64,000 nt of DNA from JACMNW01 sp963708425 (GCA_963708425.1 OY970206.1:1922001-1986000), one strand, 5' to 3'; shown: positions 54,224 to 63,719, numbered from the stretch's first letter. A program made the numbers and translations. The notes: generated by a model from the letters alone, not told the origin.

Positions 54224-55804
54224 TCACACGAAAAACGCGAACCCATTCGGCCCAAGGGTCAACCCCGCAGCCCCCATTTCGGCATTCTGCGAAATGCCGG
54301 TCAACTCGCCCTTTGCCGCCACCTGCACACTGCCTGCTGACAGGTTGAAGGCGCAGGTCAGCGTCGTTCCGTCCAAAGTGCGGTCGAACATCAATACCGG
54401 CTCTGGCACGTCATGAAACCGGGTCTTGCCCACCCGCAAGGCCGCCGCTTCGCGCCGGAAGGCAAGCAGTTGGCGATAGGTTTCCAGAACCGATCCCGCC
54501 ACGCCCTGCTGGGCCGCCACATTGCGCGCGTGTTGTGGCGGCTTCACCGGCAACCACGGCGCGCCATTAGTAAACCCGCCATGCGTCGTATGATCCCACA
54601 CCATCGGCGTGCGGCAGCCATCGCGGCCTTTGTACTCCGGCCAAAACGTAATTCCCGGCGGGTCGGTCAGTTCATGAAACTCGATCTCGGTTTCGGTCTG
54701 CCCCAGCTCTTCGCCCTGATACAAGTAAATCGTGCCCTCAAAACTAAGCAGCATCGCCGCCGCCAGCTTTGCCACATCGTCCTGTTGTCCATGTTCCGCC
54801 CAGCGGCTGACATGCCGTATCACATCATGGTTGGAAAACGCCCACGCCGGCCAGCCATCCGGGGCGCCCTTAAAGAACGCCTCAATCTTTCCCCGAAAGT
54901 GTGAGGCGGTAAACTGCGGCCCCAGCATATCGAAGCTATAGGCCATGTGCAGGCGCGATGACCCGGCGGTATAATCCGCCATCACCTGCACTGCGCGCTG
55001 GCTTTCCCCCACTTCGCCCACCATCGTGCGGCCCTCGTATTCATCCAGCAGCGCCCTGATCCGCGCCAGAAACGCCAGGTTTTCGGGCTGGGTCTTCGAA
55101 TACAGATGATCCTGCATTTCATACGGGTTCACTGCGGGCGTCACATCATTGTTGGCCAGTGGCGGGTTTGATCGCAACTGCGCATCGTGGAAATAGAAAT
55201 TCGCGGTGTCCAACCGAAACCCGTCCACCCCGCGTTCCAGCCAAAACCGCATGGCACCCAGCAGCCAATCCTGCACCTCCGGGTTGTGAAAGTTGAAATC
55301 CGGCTGGCTGGTCAGAAAGTTGTGCAAATAATACTGCCGCCGCCGCGTATCCCATTCCCACGCCGTACCCCCAAACACTGAAGGCCAGTTGTTCGGCACC
55401 GATCCATCCGGTTTCGGGTCCGCCCAAACATACCAATCTGCCTTGGGGTTATCCCGGCTTGACCGGCTTTCTTTGAAAAACGGATGCTGCGCTGACGAAT
55501 GACTAAGCACCTGATCAATGATCACCCGCAGCCCCAGCGCGTGCGCCCGCGCAATCAGCGCATCAAAATCTGCCAGCGTGCCAAACAGCGGGTCCACATC
55601 GGTATAATCCGAAACATCATACCCCATATCCGCCATCGGCGACGTGAAGAACGGCGAAAGCCAGATTGCATCCACCCCCAGCTCCGCAATATGGTCCAGT
55701 CGCGCCGTGATCCCGGCCAGATCGCCAATGCCATTGCCAACCGTGTCCTGAAACGACCGCGGATACACCTGATAGGTCACCGACCCCCGCCACCATTCCT
55801 GCAT
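54224..55804 (-). CDS. GH13 alpha-glucosidase
   Basis: A 526-residue amylase-superfamily enzyme acting on short alpha-glucosides. The catalytic nucleophile is D199 (GFRLDTANF), the acid/base E264 (MVGEVGES) and the transition-state stabiliser lies in FSNHDVIRH. The N-terminus WWRGSVTYQVYPRSFQD and the small C-terminal beta domain are typical of alpha-glucosidase/oligo-1,6-glucosidase. The start is the ATG at 55804 with AAAGGGG ahead of it; a start 7 codons earlier is possible. The far longer upstream frame is spurious. It ends 14 bp from the GH42 stop. Confidence 0.93.
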   Translation of the reverse strand: MQEWWRGSVTYQVYPRSFQDTVGNGIGDLAGITARLDHIAELGVDAIWLSPFFTSPMADMGYDVSDYTDVDPLFGTLADFDALIARAHALGLRVIIDQVLSHSSAQHPFFKESRSSRDNPKADWYVWADPKPDGSVPNNWPSVFGGTAWEWDTRRRQYYLHNFLTSQPDFNFHNPEVQDWLLGAMRFWLERGVDGFRLDTANFYFHDAQLRSNPPLANNDVTPAVNPYEMQDHLYSKTQPENLAFLARIRALLDEYEGRTMVGEVGESQRAVQVMADYTAGSSRLHMAYSFDMLGPQFTASHFRGKIEAFFKGAPDGWPAWAFSNHDVIRHVSRWAEHGQQDDVAKLAAAMLLSFEGTIYLYQGEELGQTETEIEFHELTDPPGITFWPEYKGRDGCRTPMVWDHTTHGGFTNGAPWLPVKPPQHARNVAAQQGVAGSVLETYRQLLAFRREAAALRVGKTRFHDVPEPVLMFDRTLDGTTLTCAFNLSAGSVQVAAKGELTGISQNAEMGAAGLTLGPNGFAFFV

Positions 55805-55960
55805 CGCAGCCCCTTTATCTACCATTAGGTCAAGGCTATGCAGGCCACGGTGTATCTGCAACCCTCCGCGTTCCCCAAAACGCATCGCTGCTATCACCAA
55901 CACTGATTTGACCCAACGCCCACCCCATCGCAGCGTGCACGACCAAAGCCCGAGGATGCT

Positions 55961-57196
55961 ATGACCAAAGCCCCCCTGTTCACCGCTGTCCTGATCGCCG
56001 GGTCGATGATCCTGATCCTCAACTTCGGCATCCGCGCCAGCTTTGGTTTGTTCCAGATCCCCATCGCCACAGAATTCGGCTGGCTGCGTGCCGATTTCTC
56101 GATGGCCATCGCTATCCAAAACCTCGCCTGGGGCGTTGGCCAGCCGATATTCGGGGCCTTGGGCGAACGCTTTGGCGACCGCCGCGCCATCATCGCAGGC
56201 GCGCTGATGTATGCGCTTGGCCTGCTGCTCTCCAGCTTCGCCGTCACACCGGGCCAGCACCACCTGCTGGAAATCCTTGTCGGCTTCGGCATCGCCGGCA
56301 CGGGTTTCGGCACCATCCTTGCCATCGTTGGCCGCGCCTCATCGCCCGAAAACCGCAGCCTGTCGCTTGGCATCGCCACTGGCGTCGGATCGGCGGGCCA
56401 ATTCATCGGCCCCATCGCCGCCGAATACCTGCTGCGCTTCTACTCCTGGCAATCCGTCTTCGTGATCTTCTCGGTCGTCATCCTTGCTGTCCTGTTCGCC
56501 CTGCCCTTCCTGCGTGCGCCCGCAAAAGCCACCAAAGCCGAGCTGGAGGAATCCCTTGGCACCGTCCTGATCCGCGCCTTCAAAGATCCGTCCTACACGC
56601 TGATTTTCCTCGGCTTCTTTTCCTGCGGCTATCAATTGGGCTTCATCACGGCCCACTTCCCCGCCTTCATCACCGAAATGTGCAGCGCGATTGCCCCCGG
56701 CAGCCTGCTGGCCGCCTTAGGTGTCACCACAACCTCGGCACTTGGGGCCGTCTCAATTTCCCTCATCGGCATCGCCAATATCGGCGGCTCGATCCTCGCC
56801 GGTTGGCTGGGCAAGAAATACCCAAAGAAATACCTGCTCGCAGGTGTCTACGCCGCCCGCACCATCGCCTCGATCCTGTTCATCCTAGTGCCGATGACGC
56901 CGCCAACAGTGGTGATCTACTCCCTGGTGATGGGCTCCCTGTGGCTCGCAACCGTGCCGCTGACCTCGGGCCTTGTCGCCCATATCTACGGCCTGCGTTA
57001 TATGGGCACGCTCTACGGCTTCATCTTCTTCAGCCATCAGGTCGGCTCGTTCCTTGGCGTCTGGCTCGGCGGCCGCATGTATGATCTGACCGGCAATTAC
57101 ACCCTCGTGTGGTGGGTCGGCATCGGCGTCGGCGCGTTCTCCGCCATCCTGCACCTTCCAATCCGCGAAAAGACGCTTTTCGCGCAACCGGCCTGA
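55961..57196 (+). CDS. MFS transporter (OFA/monocarboxylate-like)
   Basis: A 411-residue 12-helix transporter beginning MTKAPLFTAVLIAGSMILILNFGIRASFGLFQIPIATEFGW. It has GERFGDRRA (motif A) and the central LLGFFSCGYQLGFITAHFPAFI-like region of the oxalate/formate antiporter branch. The substrate is unknown; it could serve sugar acids near the galactose genes but no direct evidence exists. The next MFS gene starts 5 bp after its stop, suggesting co-transcription. Confidence 0.85.
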   Translation: MTKAPLFTAVLIAGSMILILNFGIRASFGLFQIPIATEFGWLRADFSMAIAIQNLAWGVGQPIFGALGERFGDRRAIIAGALMYALGLLLSSFAVTPGQHHLLEILVGFGIAGTGFGTILAIVGRASSPENRSLSLGIATGVGSAGQFIGPIAAEYLLRFYSWQSVFVIFSVVILAVLFALPFLRAPAKATKAELEESLGTVLIRAFKDPSYTLIFLGFFSCGYQLGFITAHFPAFITEMCSAIAPGSLLAALGVTTTSALGAVSISLIGIANIGGSILAGWLGKKYPKKYLLAGVYAARTIASILFILVPMTPPTVVIYSLVMGSLWLATVPLTSGLVAHIYGLRYMGTLYGFIFFSHQVGSFLGVWLGGRMYDLTGNYTLVWWVGIGVGAFSAILHLPIREKTLFAQPA

Positions 57197-57201
57197 CACG
57201 C

Positions 57202-58374
57202 ATGAAAGTTGGCATCACCGCCCTGATCCTTGGCTACATGCTAAGCCAGTTTTACCGGGCTTTTCTGGCCGTGCTGACGCCTGTGCTGAAAACCGATCTT
57301 GGTGCCACGGCGCAGGATCTGTCAGTCGCCTCTGGCCTGTGGTTTCTCACCTTCACGCTTATGCAAATTCCCATCGGCTGGGCGCTCGACAGGATCGGCC
57401 CGCGTTGGACTGCATCCGTTCTGTTGCTGATCGGTGGGGCAGGGGGCGCTGTGCTGTTTGCAACTGCCACAACCCCGCTTGATCTGAAAGTTGCCATGGG
57501 CTTGATCGGCGTCGGCTGCGCGCCGGTTTTGATGGCCAGCTATTTCATTTTTGCGCGCCAGTTCTCGCCCGCCTTGTTCGGCACCCTTGCCGGCGCTTTG
57601 ATTGGCATCGGCAGCCTCGGCAATATCGCCAGCTCATTGCCGCTTGCCGCCGCTGCAACCTACTTTGGCTGGCGCGAAAGCGTCGCCGGCCTTGCTGTCA
57701 TGACGGCCATTATCGCCTTCGCCGTGGCTGGTCTGGTGCGCGATCCGCCACGAGCAAAGGGCGCTGTTCAGGGGTCATTGCTTGATCTGCTGCGAATGCC
57801 CGCCCTGTGGCTTGTGCTGCCGATGATGGCGGCCAATTACGCCCCCATCGCTGCCCTGCGCGGCCTGTGGGTCGGGCCGTATTACACCGATGTGTTTGCC
57901 GCCGATGCTGCCCAGATCGGCCGCGTCAGTCTGGTCATGGGTCTCGCGATGGTGGCGGGCAACTTTGCCTACGCGGTGTTCGACCGCATCTTCGGCACCC
58001 GCAAATGGGTCGTGCTGACAGGCAACCTGTGTGCCGCCGCCTGCCTTTTGGCACTTTGGGCCATGCCGACCCTTGGCGGCTGGCCCAATATCGCATTGCT
58101 GGCCGGGGTCGGCCTGTTTGGTGCCTCGTTCCCCATGGTTCTGGCGCATGGCCGCGCCTTTGTTCCCGCCCATCTTATGGGCCGCGGTGTCACGCTGCTG
58201 AACCTGTTTGGCATCGGCTTCATCGGCATCGCCCAAATTGCCACCGGTCGCCTTCATGCCGCCCTGCCGTCCGATCCGCCGCAAACTGCTTATGCTGCTA
58301 TCTTCCTGTTCTTCGCCCTGATGTTGCTTGCAGGTTGTGCCATCTACGCCTTCAGCACAGATCGCACCGACTGA
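57202..58374 (+). CDS. MFS transporter
   Basis: A 390-residue second major facilitator starting MKVGITALILGYMLSQFYRAFLAVLTPVLKTDLG, with motif A GWALDRIGPR and about 12 helices. The upstream frame over the previous gene is ignored; the ATG at 57202 gives the conserved N-terminus. It differs in sequence from its neighbour, so it is not a recent duplicate. Substrate unknown. asd follows after 61 bp. Confidence 0.85.
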   Translation: MKVGITALILGYMLSQFYRAFLAVLTPVLKTDLGATAQDLSVASGLWFLTFTLMQIPIGWALDRIGPRWTASVLLLIGGAGGAVLFATATTPLDLKVAMGLIGVGCAPVLMASYFIFARQFSPALFGTLAGALIGIGSLGNIASSLPLAAAATYFGWRESVAGLAVMTAIIAFAVAGLVRDPPRAKGAVQGSLLDLLRMPALWLVLPMMAANYAPIAALRGLWVGPYYTDVFAADAAQIGRVSLVMGLAMVAGNFAYAVFDRIFGTRKWVVLTGNLCAAACLLALWAMPTLGGWPNIALLAGVGLFGASFPMVLAHGRAFVPAHLMGRGVTLLNLFGIGFIGIAQIATGRLHAALPSDPPQTAYAAIFLFFALMLLAGCAIYAFSTDRTD

Positions 58375-58435
58375 CCCCCTTTCCCCCCGCCCGCCATTGC
58401 GCTAAAGCCGCTGCCATACTGAAGGAGTTGTCCGA

Positions 58436-59458
58436 ATGGGCTATAAAATCGTCGTCGCAGGTGCCACCGGTAACGTTGGCCGCGAAATGCTGAACATCCT
58501 GGCTGAACGCGAGTTCCCAGTTGATGAAATCGTTGCCCTCGCGTCCCGCCGGTCGCTTGGCACTGAAATCAGCTTTGGCGATAAAACCCTCAAGACCAAA
58601 GACCTTGATACCTTCGATTTCACTGGCTGGGATATCGCCCTTTTCGCCGTCGGGTCCGAGGCCACCAAGATCTACGCGCCAAAGGCCGCGGCCGCCGGCT
58701 GTGTGGTCATCGATAACTCGTCGCTTTACCGCTACGACCCCGCCGTACCGTTGATCGTGCCCGAAGTGAACGCTGACGCCATCATCGGCTACAAGAACAA
58801 GATGATCATCGCCAACCCCAACTGCTCCACCGCCCAAATGGTTGTGGCGCTGAAGCCGCTGCATGACCGCGCCCGTATCAAGCGCGTTGTCGTCTCCACC
58901 TATCAATCGGTGTCCGGTGCTGGCAAAGAAGGCATTGATGAACTTTGGGATCAAACCAAAGGCATCTATGTGCATGGCCAAGAGGTCGCGCCAAAGAAAT
59001 TCCCCAAGCAAATCGCCTTCAACGTCATTCCGCAGATCGACGTTTTCCTTGATGACGGCTCGACCAAAGAAGAATGGAAAATGGTCGCCGAAACCAAGAA
59101 AATCCTCGATAAATCTATCAAAGTCACCGCCACTTGCGTGCGCGTGCCGGTTTTCGTTGGCCATTCGGAATCCATCAACATCGAGTTCCACGATTTCCTC
59201 GATGAACACGAGGCCCGCGACATCCTGCGCGAAGCCCCCGGCGTGATGGTGATCGATAAACGTGAGCCCGGCGGCTACATCACCCCCATCGAATGCGTCG
59301 GCGATTACGCCACCTACATCAGCCGCATCCGCCAAGACAGCACCATCGACAATGGCATCAGCCTGTGGTGCGTCTCCGACAACCTGCGCAAGGGTGCCGC
59401 ACTGAACGCGGTGCAGATCGCGGAACTGCTGGGCAGCAAGCATTTGAAAAAGGGCTGA
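58436..59458 (+). CDS. asd: Aspartate-semialdehyde dehydrogenase
   Basis: Asd reduces aspartyl phosphate for lysine, threonine, methionine and DAP synthesis. The 340-residue product has GATGNVGREML, the active-site C130 (NPNCSTAQMV), STYQSVSGAGKEG and VGHSESINIEF. AAGGAG precedes the start at good spacing. It is a stand-alone gene with a GC hairpin after the stop. Confidence 0.96.
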   Translation: MGYKIVVAGATGNVGREMLNILAEREFPVDEIVALASRRSLGTEISFGDKTLKTKDLDTFDFTGWDIALFAVGSEATKIYAPKAAAAGCVVIDNSSLYRYDPAVPLIVPEVNADAIIGYKNKMIIANPNCSTAQMVVALKPLHDRARIKRVVVSTYQSVSGAGKEGIDELWDQTKGIYVHGQEVAPKKFPKQIAFNVIPQIDVFLDDGSTKEEWKMVAETKKILDKSIKVTATCVRVPVFVGHSESINIEFHDFLDEHEARDILREAPGVMVIDKREPGGYITPIECVGDYATYISRIRQDSTIDNGISLWCVSDNLRKGAALNAVQIAELLGSKHLKKG

Positions 59459-59463
59459 ACTAG

Positions 59464-59481
59464 GGCGGGGCCTGCCCCGCC
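59464..59481. repeat. GC hairpin after asd
   Basis: GGCGGGG (59464-59470) pairs with CCCCGCC (59475-59481) around CCTG. There is no T-run, so this is a transcript-end candidate only. Confidence 0.4.
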
Positions 59482-59519
59482 AAGCTGCCCCCTCACATAT
59501 CTCCCCGGAGGGTGCGCAT

Positions 59520-59708
59520 TCATTGCGCGTCTTTTTGTCTGTCCGGCCTGGCAAAGAAGCCCGATCTCCAGCGCATAAATCGCGGCACCTGTCCGCGAAG
59601 CTTGCCGTAGATATGTGTCACATGCCGTTCCACTGTCTTTGGTGAAAGCGCGGCGTCGGCGCGATGGCCAGATAACTCTAATCGCGAGACACCTGTCGGA
59701 ACCGCCAA
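59520..59708 (-). pseudogene. LuxR-type helix-turn-helix remnant
   Basis: A 62-codon frame contains LSPKTVERHVTHIYGKL (59598-59648), the recognition helix of LuxR/FixJ-type regulators. The first helix of the HTH and the whole sensory domain are missing, and residues after KL do not follow the family (RGQVPRFMRW). This is best read as the eroded 3' part of a regulator gene, possibly frameshifted. Confidence 0.65.
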
Positions 59709-59749
59709 CCAGGACTCGTCCGAACCCTGGCTGGCAGACCGACCACCTT

Positions 59750-60016
59750 TTACAATTCGACCAAGATCACCAGCGACTCCGGCACCACCCCGTCGAAAGC
59801 CATCGCATCAGCGGCGGCCTTGCCCTGCATCGCGGCGTTCATCGCATCCATGTCCGGAACATCCATCATCACGGCCACCCGCTTCGGATTCTGCGGGTCC
59901 ACGAATGTTCGGATGTTGGTCACGCCGAGTGCGCCGAAAACTTCTTTGCGCTTCGGTGAGTTGAGCCAGTGCTTCACGTCTTTTGTAATGTTGTGATGTC
60001 CAATAACTGTAGGCAT
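59750..60016 (-). CDS. Conserved small protein, unknown function
   Basis: An 88-residue protein with MPTVIGHHNITKDVKHWLNSPKRKEVFGALGVTNIRTF and DVPDMDAMNAAMQGKAAADAMAFDGVVPESLVILVEL. The spacing of the helix and the VPDMDAM region resemble small dimeric alpha+beta barrel proteins, but I cannot name the family. GGGATGAT precedes the ATG. It lies directly upstream (on its strand) of the LuxR remnant, so it may once have been regulated with it. Confidence 0.6.
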   Translation of the reverse strand: MPTVIGHHNITKDVKHWLNSPKRKEVFGALGVTNIRTFVDPQNPKRVAVMMDVPDMDAMNAAMQGKAAADAMAFDGVVPESLVILVEL

Positions 60017-60486
60017 GATATCATCCCTCTACAGACACCGTCTGACGAATGCGCCGACAACCGGCGTGATTGGCCAGCGGCAATTCAGTGAGCGCTGTTG
60101 CTGTTGGGTTGTCAAGTGACACGCCGAGTGACGGCAGATGGATTGAGGGGCGGTACCCGCTGGGTGGGCGCGCCGCTGCATTGGTTGCTCGGCTCAAGTG
60201 CAGCACCCTCAAAGGCGCAACATCAAAGTTATCCGGCCCATCGGGCGAACATGCGCCGCGTATCATTCAAAACTCCAGTTGCATCAATGACCTTGGGCGA
60301 AAGGGTGACACAGCGAAAACGGCGGCTCCAAGCCCGCCACCAAATCCCTAAAATATCCTTAACAAAAACAGACATATATAATCTAATCAATAAGTTATAA
60401 ATCGTAACACGCGTGTTACTCACCTAGTAACACAGCAATCATCTTGCAACGCCCCCAAGACCCCTCTATCCAAACCAAGCCTGATA
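60017..60486. other. Gene-poor AT-rich gap before the tRNA
   Basis: Apart from the operator-like site at 60404-60433 and a possible tRNA promoter (TTGCAA at 60444, TCTATC at 60465), I find no gene in this 470-bp stretch. Short frames on both strands (for example 60021-60266 on the minus strand) have no family features. Bases 60351-60420 are notably AT-rich against a GC-rich genome, with TATAAT at 60377-60382. Confidence 0.5.
60404..60433. promoter_or_regulatory. Palindromic operator-like site GTAACACGCGTGTTAC plus a third half-site
   Basis: GTAACACGCGTGTTAC (60404-60419) is a perfect 16-bp palindrome. GTAACAC recurs as a direct half-site at 60427-60433, 23 bp (about two helical turns) after the first. 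It resembles TetR/MarR/LuxR-style operators but cannot be assigned. It is just upstream of the putative promoter of the tRNA gene. Confidence 0.6.
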
Positions 60487-60562
60487 GGCCTCGTAGCTCA
60501 GGGGATAGAGCGGCCGCCTCCTAAGCGGCAGGTCGATGGTTCGAATCCATCCGGGGTCACCA
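60487..60562 (+). tRNA. tRNA-Arg (anticodon CCU)
   Basis: All stems pair: acceptor GGCCTCG/CGGGGTC (one G-U), D-stem GCTC/GAGC, anticodon stem GCCGC/GCGGC with loop CTCCTAA giving anticodon CCT, and T-stem GATGG/CCATC around TTCGAAT. CCA is encoded. The gene ends 5 nt before the gyrB stop on the opposite strand. Confidence 0.96.
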
Positions 60563-60567
60563 GTCCC

Positions 60568-63018
60568 TCAGATATCCAGATGCTCCACATTCAGCGCGTT
60601 TTGCTGGATGAATTCACGGCGCGGCTCCACAATATCACCCATCAGTTTGGTGAAGATATCATCAGCCTCGACCAGATCATCGACCTTCACCTGCAACAAA
60701 GTCCGCGCTTCCGGATCGAGCGTGGTTTCCCAAAGCTGTTCCGGGTTCATCTCGCCCAGCCCTTTATAGCGCTGCAGGGACAGCCCCTTCTCACCCTCAG
60801 CCAGAATGGATTTCAGCAGATCAATCGGCCCATAGATCATCACTTCGCGGTCTTTCCGAACCAGCCGGGCCGGGTCTGTATAAACATCCCGCGTCGTGGT
60901 CGAAATCTGCGACAACCGCCGCGCCTCACCCGACCTAAGAACCGCACCATCCAGCGTGCGCAATTCTTCGACGCCGCGCAAGATACGCGACAAACGAATA
61001 CCGTGATCTTGGGTGATGCGACCGGACCAGCCTTTTTCATACTCGGCGGCAATCAGGTTCAGGCGGCGGGCCACGGTGTCTGCTTCTTGTTGCAGATCGC
61101 TATCGGCTTGCCCCGGATCAAACGCACCTGCAAGGGCGGCCTGTTCCAGAATGCCGCGCGGATAGTGGGTCGGGAAGGCGTCAAGCACGCGGCGGAACGC
61201 TCGCGCGCCGTCGATAACGCGGGTCAGGTCTGCCCCAGCAATTTCCTCGCCATTGCCAAGACGCAGGACCGCGCCTTCGACGCCCATTTCGATTAGATAG
61301 TCCTCAAGGGCGGCCTGATCTTTCAGATACACCTCGGACTTGCCGCGCGCGACTTTGTAGAGCGGCGGCTGAGCGATGTACAGAAAGCCGCCTTCGATAA
61401 CTTGCGGCATCTGGCGGAAGAAGAAGGTCAAAAGCAGCGTGCGGATATGCGCGCCGTCCACGTCTGCGTCAGTCATGATGACGATCTTGTGGTAGCGCAG
61501 TTTGGCGATGTTAAACTCGTCACGGCCTATGCCCGTACCGAGGGCTGTGATCAGGGTGCCGATTTCCTGGCTACCCAGCATCCTGTCAAAGCGGGCGCGT
61601 TCGACGTTCAGGATCTTACCCTTCAGGGGCAGCACGGCTTGATTGGACCGCGAGCGGCCCTGTTTCGCGGAACCACCGGCTGAGTCGCCCTCGACCAGAA
61701 AGATTTCGGATTTCGACGGATCACGTTCCTGACAATCAGCCAGTTTGCCGGGCAGCGACGCAATATCCAGCGCCGATTTGCGGCGGGTCAGTTCGCGAGC
61801 CTTGCGGGCGGCTTCGCGGGCCATTGCGGCCTCAACAATCTTGCCGACGATGATTTTGGCCTGACTTGGATTTTCTTCAAACCATTCCGACAGCTTTTCG
61901 TTGACCAGATTCTCAACTGCGGGCCGCACTTCGGAGGACACCAGTTTATCCTTGGTCTGGCTGGAAAACTTTGGGTCCGGTACTTTCACAGATAGAACGC
62001 AGGTCAGGCCTTCGCGCGCATCATCACCGGTGAAATCAATTTTTTCACGCTTGGCGATGCCCGATGTCTGGGCATAGTTGTTGATCGTGCGGGTCAGCGC
62101 GCCACGAAAGCCCGCCATATGGGTGCCGCCATCGCGCTGCGGGATGTTGTTGGTAAAGGGCAGCACCATTTCATTGTAGCTGTCGTTCCACCACATCGCG
62201 ACTTCAACGGTCATACCGTTGCGTTCACCGATCATGTAAATCGGCTCGGCCAGGATCGAAGATTTCGACCGATCAAGGTATTTCACATATTCGCGCACGC
62301 CGCCTTCGTAGAACAGTTCGGAATGCAGCGGTTCAGCGGGGCGTTCGTCTTCGATTATGATGCGGACGCCGGAATTCAGGAACGCCAATTCGCGCAGGCG
62401 GTTTTCCAGCACCTTGAAGTGGTAGTCGAGATTGGAAAAGGTGCCATCCTCGACATTGGTTTTGGCCGACGCCAGAAACCGCACTTCGGTGCCACGTTCA
62501 CCGGGGGCGGGACCAACGGGGTAGACATGCACAGTGCAATCGCCGTTTTCAAACCGGGCGCGATATTCGGTGTCATTGCGCCACACGCGCAACTCCAGCC
62601 ATTCGGACAGGGCGTTCACCACCGACACGCCAACGCCGTGCAGGCCGCCCGAAACCTTGTAGGCGTTGCCGGTGTCATCAGTGTTGTTGAATTTGCCGCC
62701 CGCATGCAGCTGAGTCATGATCACTTCGGCGGCGGAAACGCCTTCTTCGGCATGAATATCAACTGGGATGCCACGGCCATTGTCGCGCACGGAAACCGAG
62801 TTATCGGCATGTATTTTCACCGTCACCGCGGTGGCATGGCCAGCCAGCGCTTCGTCAATTCCGTTATCGACAACTTCATACACCATGTGGTGCAGGCCTG
62901 ACCCATCATCAGTGTCACCAATATACATGCCGGGGCGCTTGCGAACCGCCTCTAAGCCTCGGAGAACTTTGATAGAATCGGCATCATAGGCTTGTGTGTT
63001 GATTTCGACGTCGGACAT
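60568..63018 (-). CDS. gyrB: DNA gyrase subunit B
   Basis: GyrB supplies the ATPase and TOPRIM parts of DNA gyrase. The 816-residue product has the GHKL ATP site (YEVVDNGIDEALAG, SGGLHGVGVSVVN), TOPRIM motif EGDSAGGSAKQGR with E443, DADVDGAHIRTLLLTFFFRQ and the C-terminal KGLGEMNPEQLWETTLDP. Length is normal for alphaproteobacteria. It follows the LysE gene by 80 bp on the minus strand. Confidence 0.97.
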   Translation of the reverse strand: MSDVEINTQAYDADSIKVLRGLEAVRKRPGMYIGDTDDGSGLHHMVYEVVDNGIDEALAGHATAVTVKIHADNSVSVRDNGRGIPVDIHAEEGVSAAEVIMTQLHAGGKFNNTDDTGNAYKVSGGLHGVGVSVVNALSEWLELRVWRNDTEYRARFENGDCTVHVYPVGPAPGERGTEVRFLASAKTNVEDGTFSNLDYHFKVLENRLRELAFLNSGVRIIIEDERPAEPLHSELFYEGGVREYVKYLDRSKSSILAEPIYMIGERNGMTVEVAMWWNDSYNEMVLPFTNNIPQRDGGTHMAGFRGALTRTINNYAQTSGIAKREKIDFTGDDAREGLTCVLSVKVPDPKFSSQTKDKLVSSEVRPAVENLVNEKLSEWFEENPSQAKIIVGKIVEAAMAREAARKARELTRRKSALDIASLPGKLADCQERDPSKSEIFLVEGDSAGGSAKQGRSRSNQAVLPLKGKILNVERARFDRMLGSQEIGTLITALGTGIGRDEFNIAKLRYHKIVIMTDADVDGAHIRTLLLTFFFRQMPQVIEGGFLYIAQPPLYKVARGKSEVYLKDQAALEDYLIEMGVEGAVLRLGNGEEIAGADLTRVIDGARAFRRVLDAFPTHYPRGILEQAALAGAFDPGQADSDLQQEADTVARRLNLIAAEYEKGWSGRITQDHGIRLSRILRGVEELRTLDGAVLRSGEARRLSQISTTTRDVYTDPARLVRKDREVMIYGPIDLLKSILAEGEKGLSLQRYKGLGEMNPEQLWETTLDPEARTLLQVKVDDLVEADDIFTKLMGDIVEPRREFIQQNALNVEHLDI

Positions 63019-63098
63019 GCGGCCAGAACCCTTGTGTTGCCCGCGACTTATAGCGGTTTAGGGCGGCATTGTCACGCGTTGGGCACAAGATTTAGCGG

Positions 63099-63719
63099 TT
63101 AGCCGCTGGCAATCGCCAGCCCGACAAGGATCATGAGCCCCCCTGCGATAATGTTGGTGCGGCGCAGTGCCGTCGGTGAGGTAAGCAGCTTGCGGGCGCG
63201 GTCGATTGAGGCGGCCAGGATCAAATTTCCGGTTAGCGGGATGGCGACCGACAGGGCGATAATAGCAGCAATATCAAGTGGCGTGACGCGGCTAAGATCG
63301 AAGAAGCCCGGCAGCACGCCCATGTAAAAGAGAATGGCCTTTGGATTGCCAATAACCACGGCGACCCCGGTGGCGAAGCCTGCCCAAAGGCCGGGCTTGG
63401 TAAGGCGGCTGTCGGACGAGATGCCCTTGCCGGCATGGCGGATCAGCATTGTGCCCATAACCACAAAGGTGATGGCAGCGATCCAGTGCATTACCGTCAT
63501 AAATTGCGAAAACTGGGCAACGATCCAAGTAAGGCCAAAGATCGCGACCAACGGCCAAAGTGCATCGCCGATAGTAACGCCCGCGGCAAGCGGCCATGCT
63601 GCGTTAAAGCCGCCTGACATGGCGCGTGCCAGCAGGGCAACCCAGACCGGTCCGGGGGTTGCAAACAACACCAGAAGTGCCCCAGCGTAAAATAGCAGAT
63701 CGGTCGCGGATACGGTCAT
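63099..63719 (-). CDS. LysE family translocator
   Basis: A 206-residue inner-membrane exporter of the LysE/RhtB family with six hydrophobic segments. FATPGPVWVALLARAMSGGFNAAWPLAAG and GNPKAILFYMGVLPGF are typical landmarks. The substrate is an amino acid or similar, not deducible. The start at 63719 overlaps the upstream VOC stop by ATGA; a longer frame is rejected. Confidence 0.88.
   Translation of the reverse strand: MTVSATDLLFYAGALLVLFATPGPVWVALLARAMSGGFNAAWPLAAGVTIGDALWPLVAIFGLTWIVAQFSQFMTVMHWIAAITFVVMGTMLIRHAGKGISSDSRLTKPGLWAGFATGVAVVIGNPKAILFYMGVLPGFFDLSRVTPLDIAAIIALSVAIPLTGNLILAASIDRARKLLTSPTALRRTNIIAGGLMILVGLAIASG

Noticed and set aside
55805..56263. Long N-terminal extension of the GH13 gene
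   Set aside because: It is antisense to the MFS gene and lacks any GH13 homology; the conserved enzyme begins at WWRGSVTYQ.
60098..60400. 100-codon + strand frame in the AT-rich gap
   Set aside because: No ribosome site, low-complexity composition and no recognisable domain; it ends inside the AT-rich segment.
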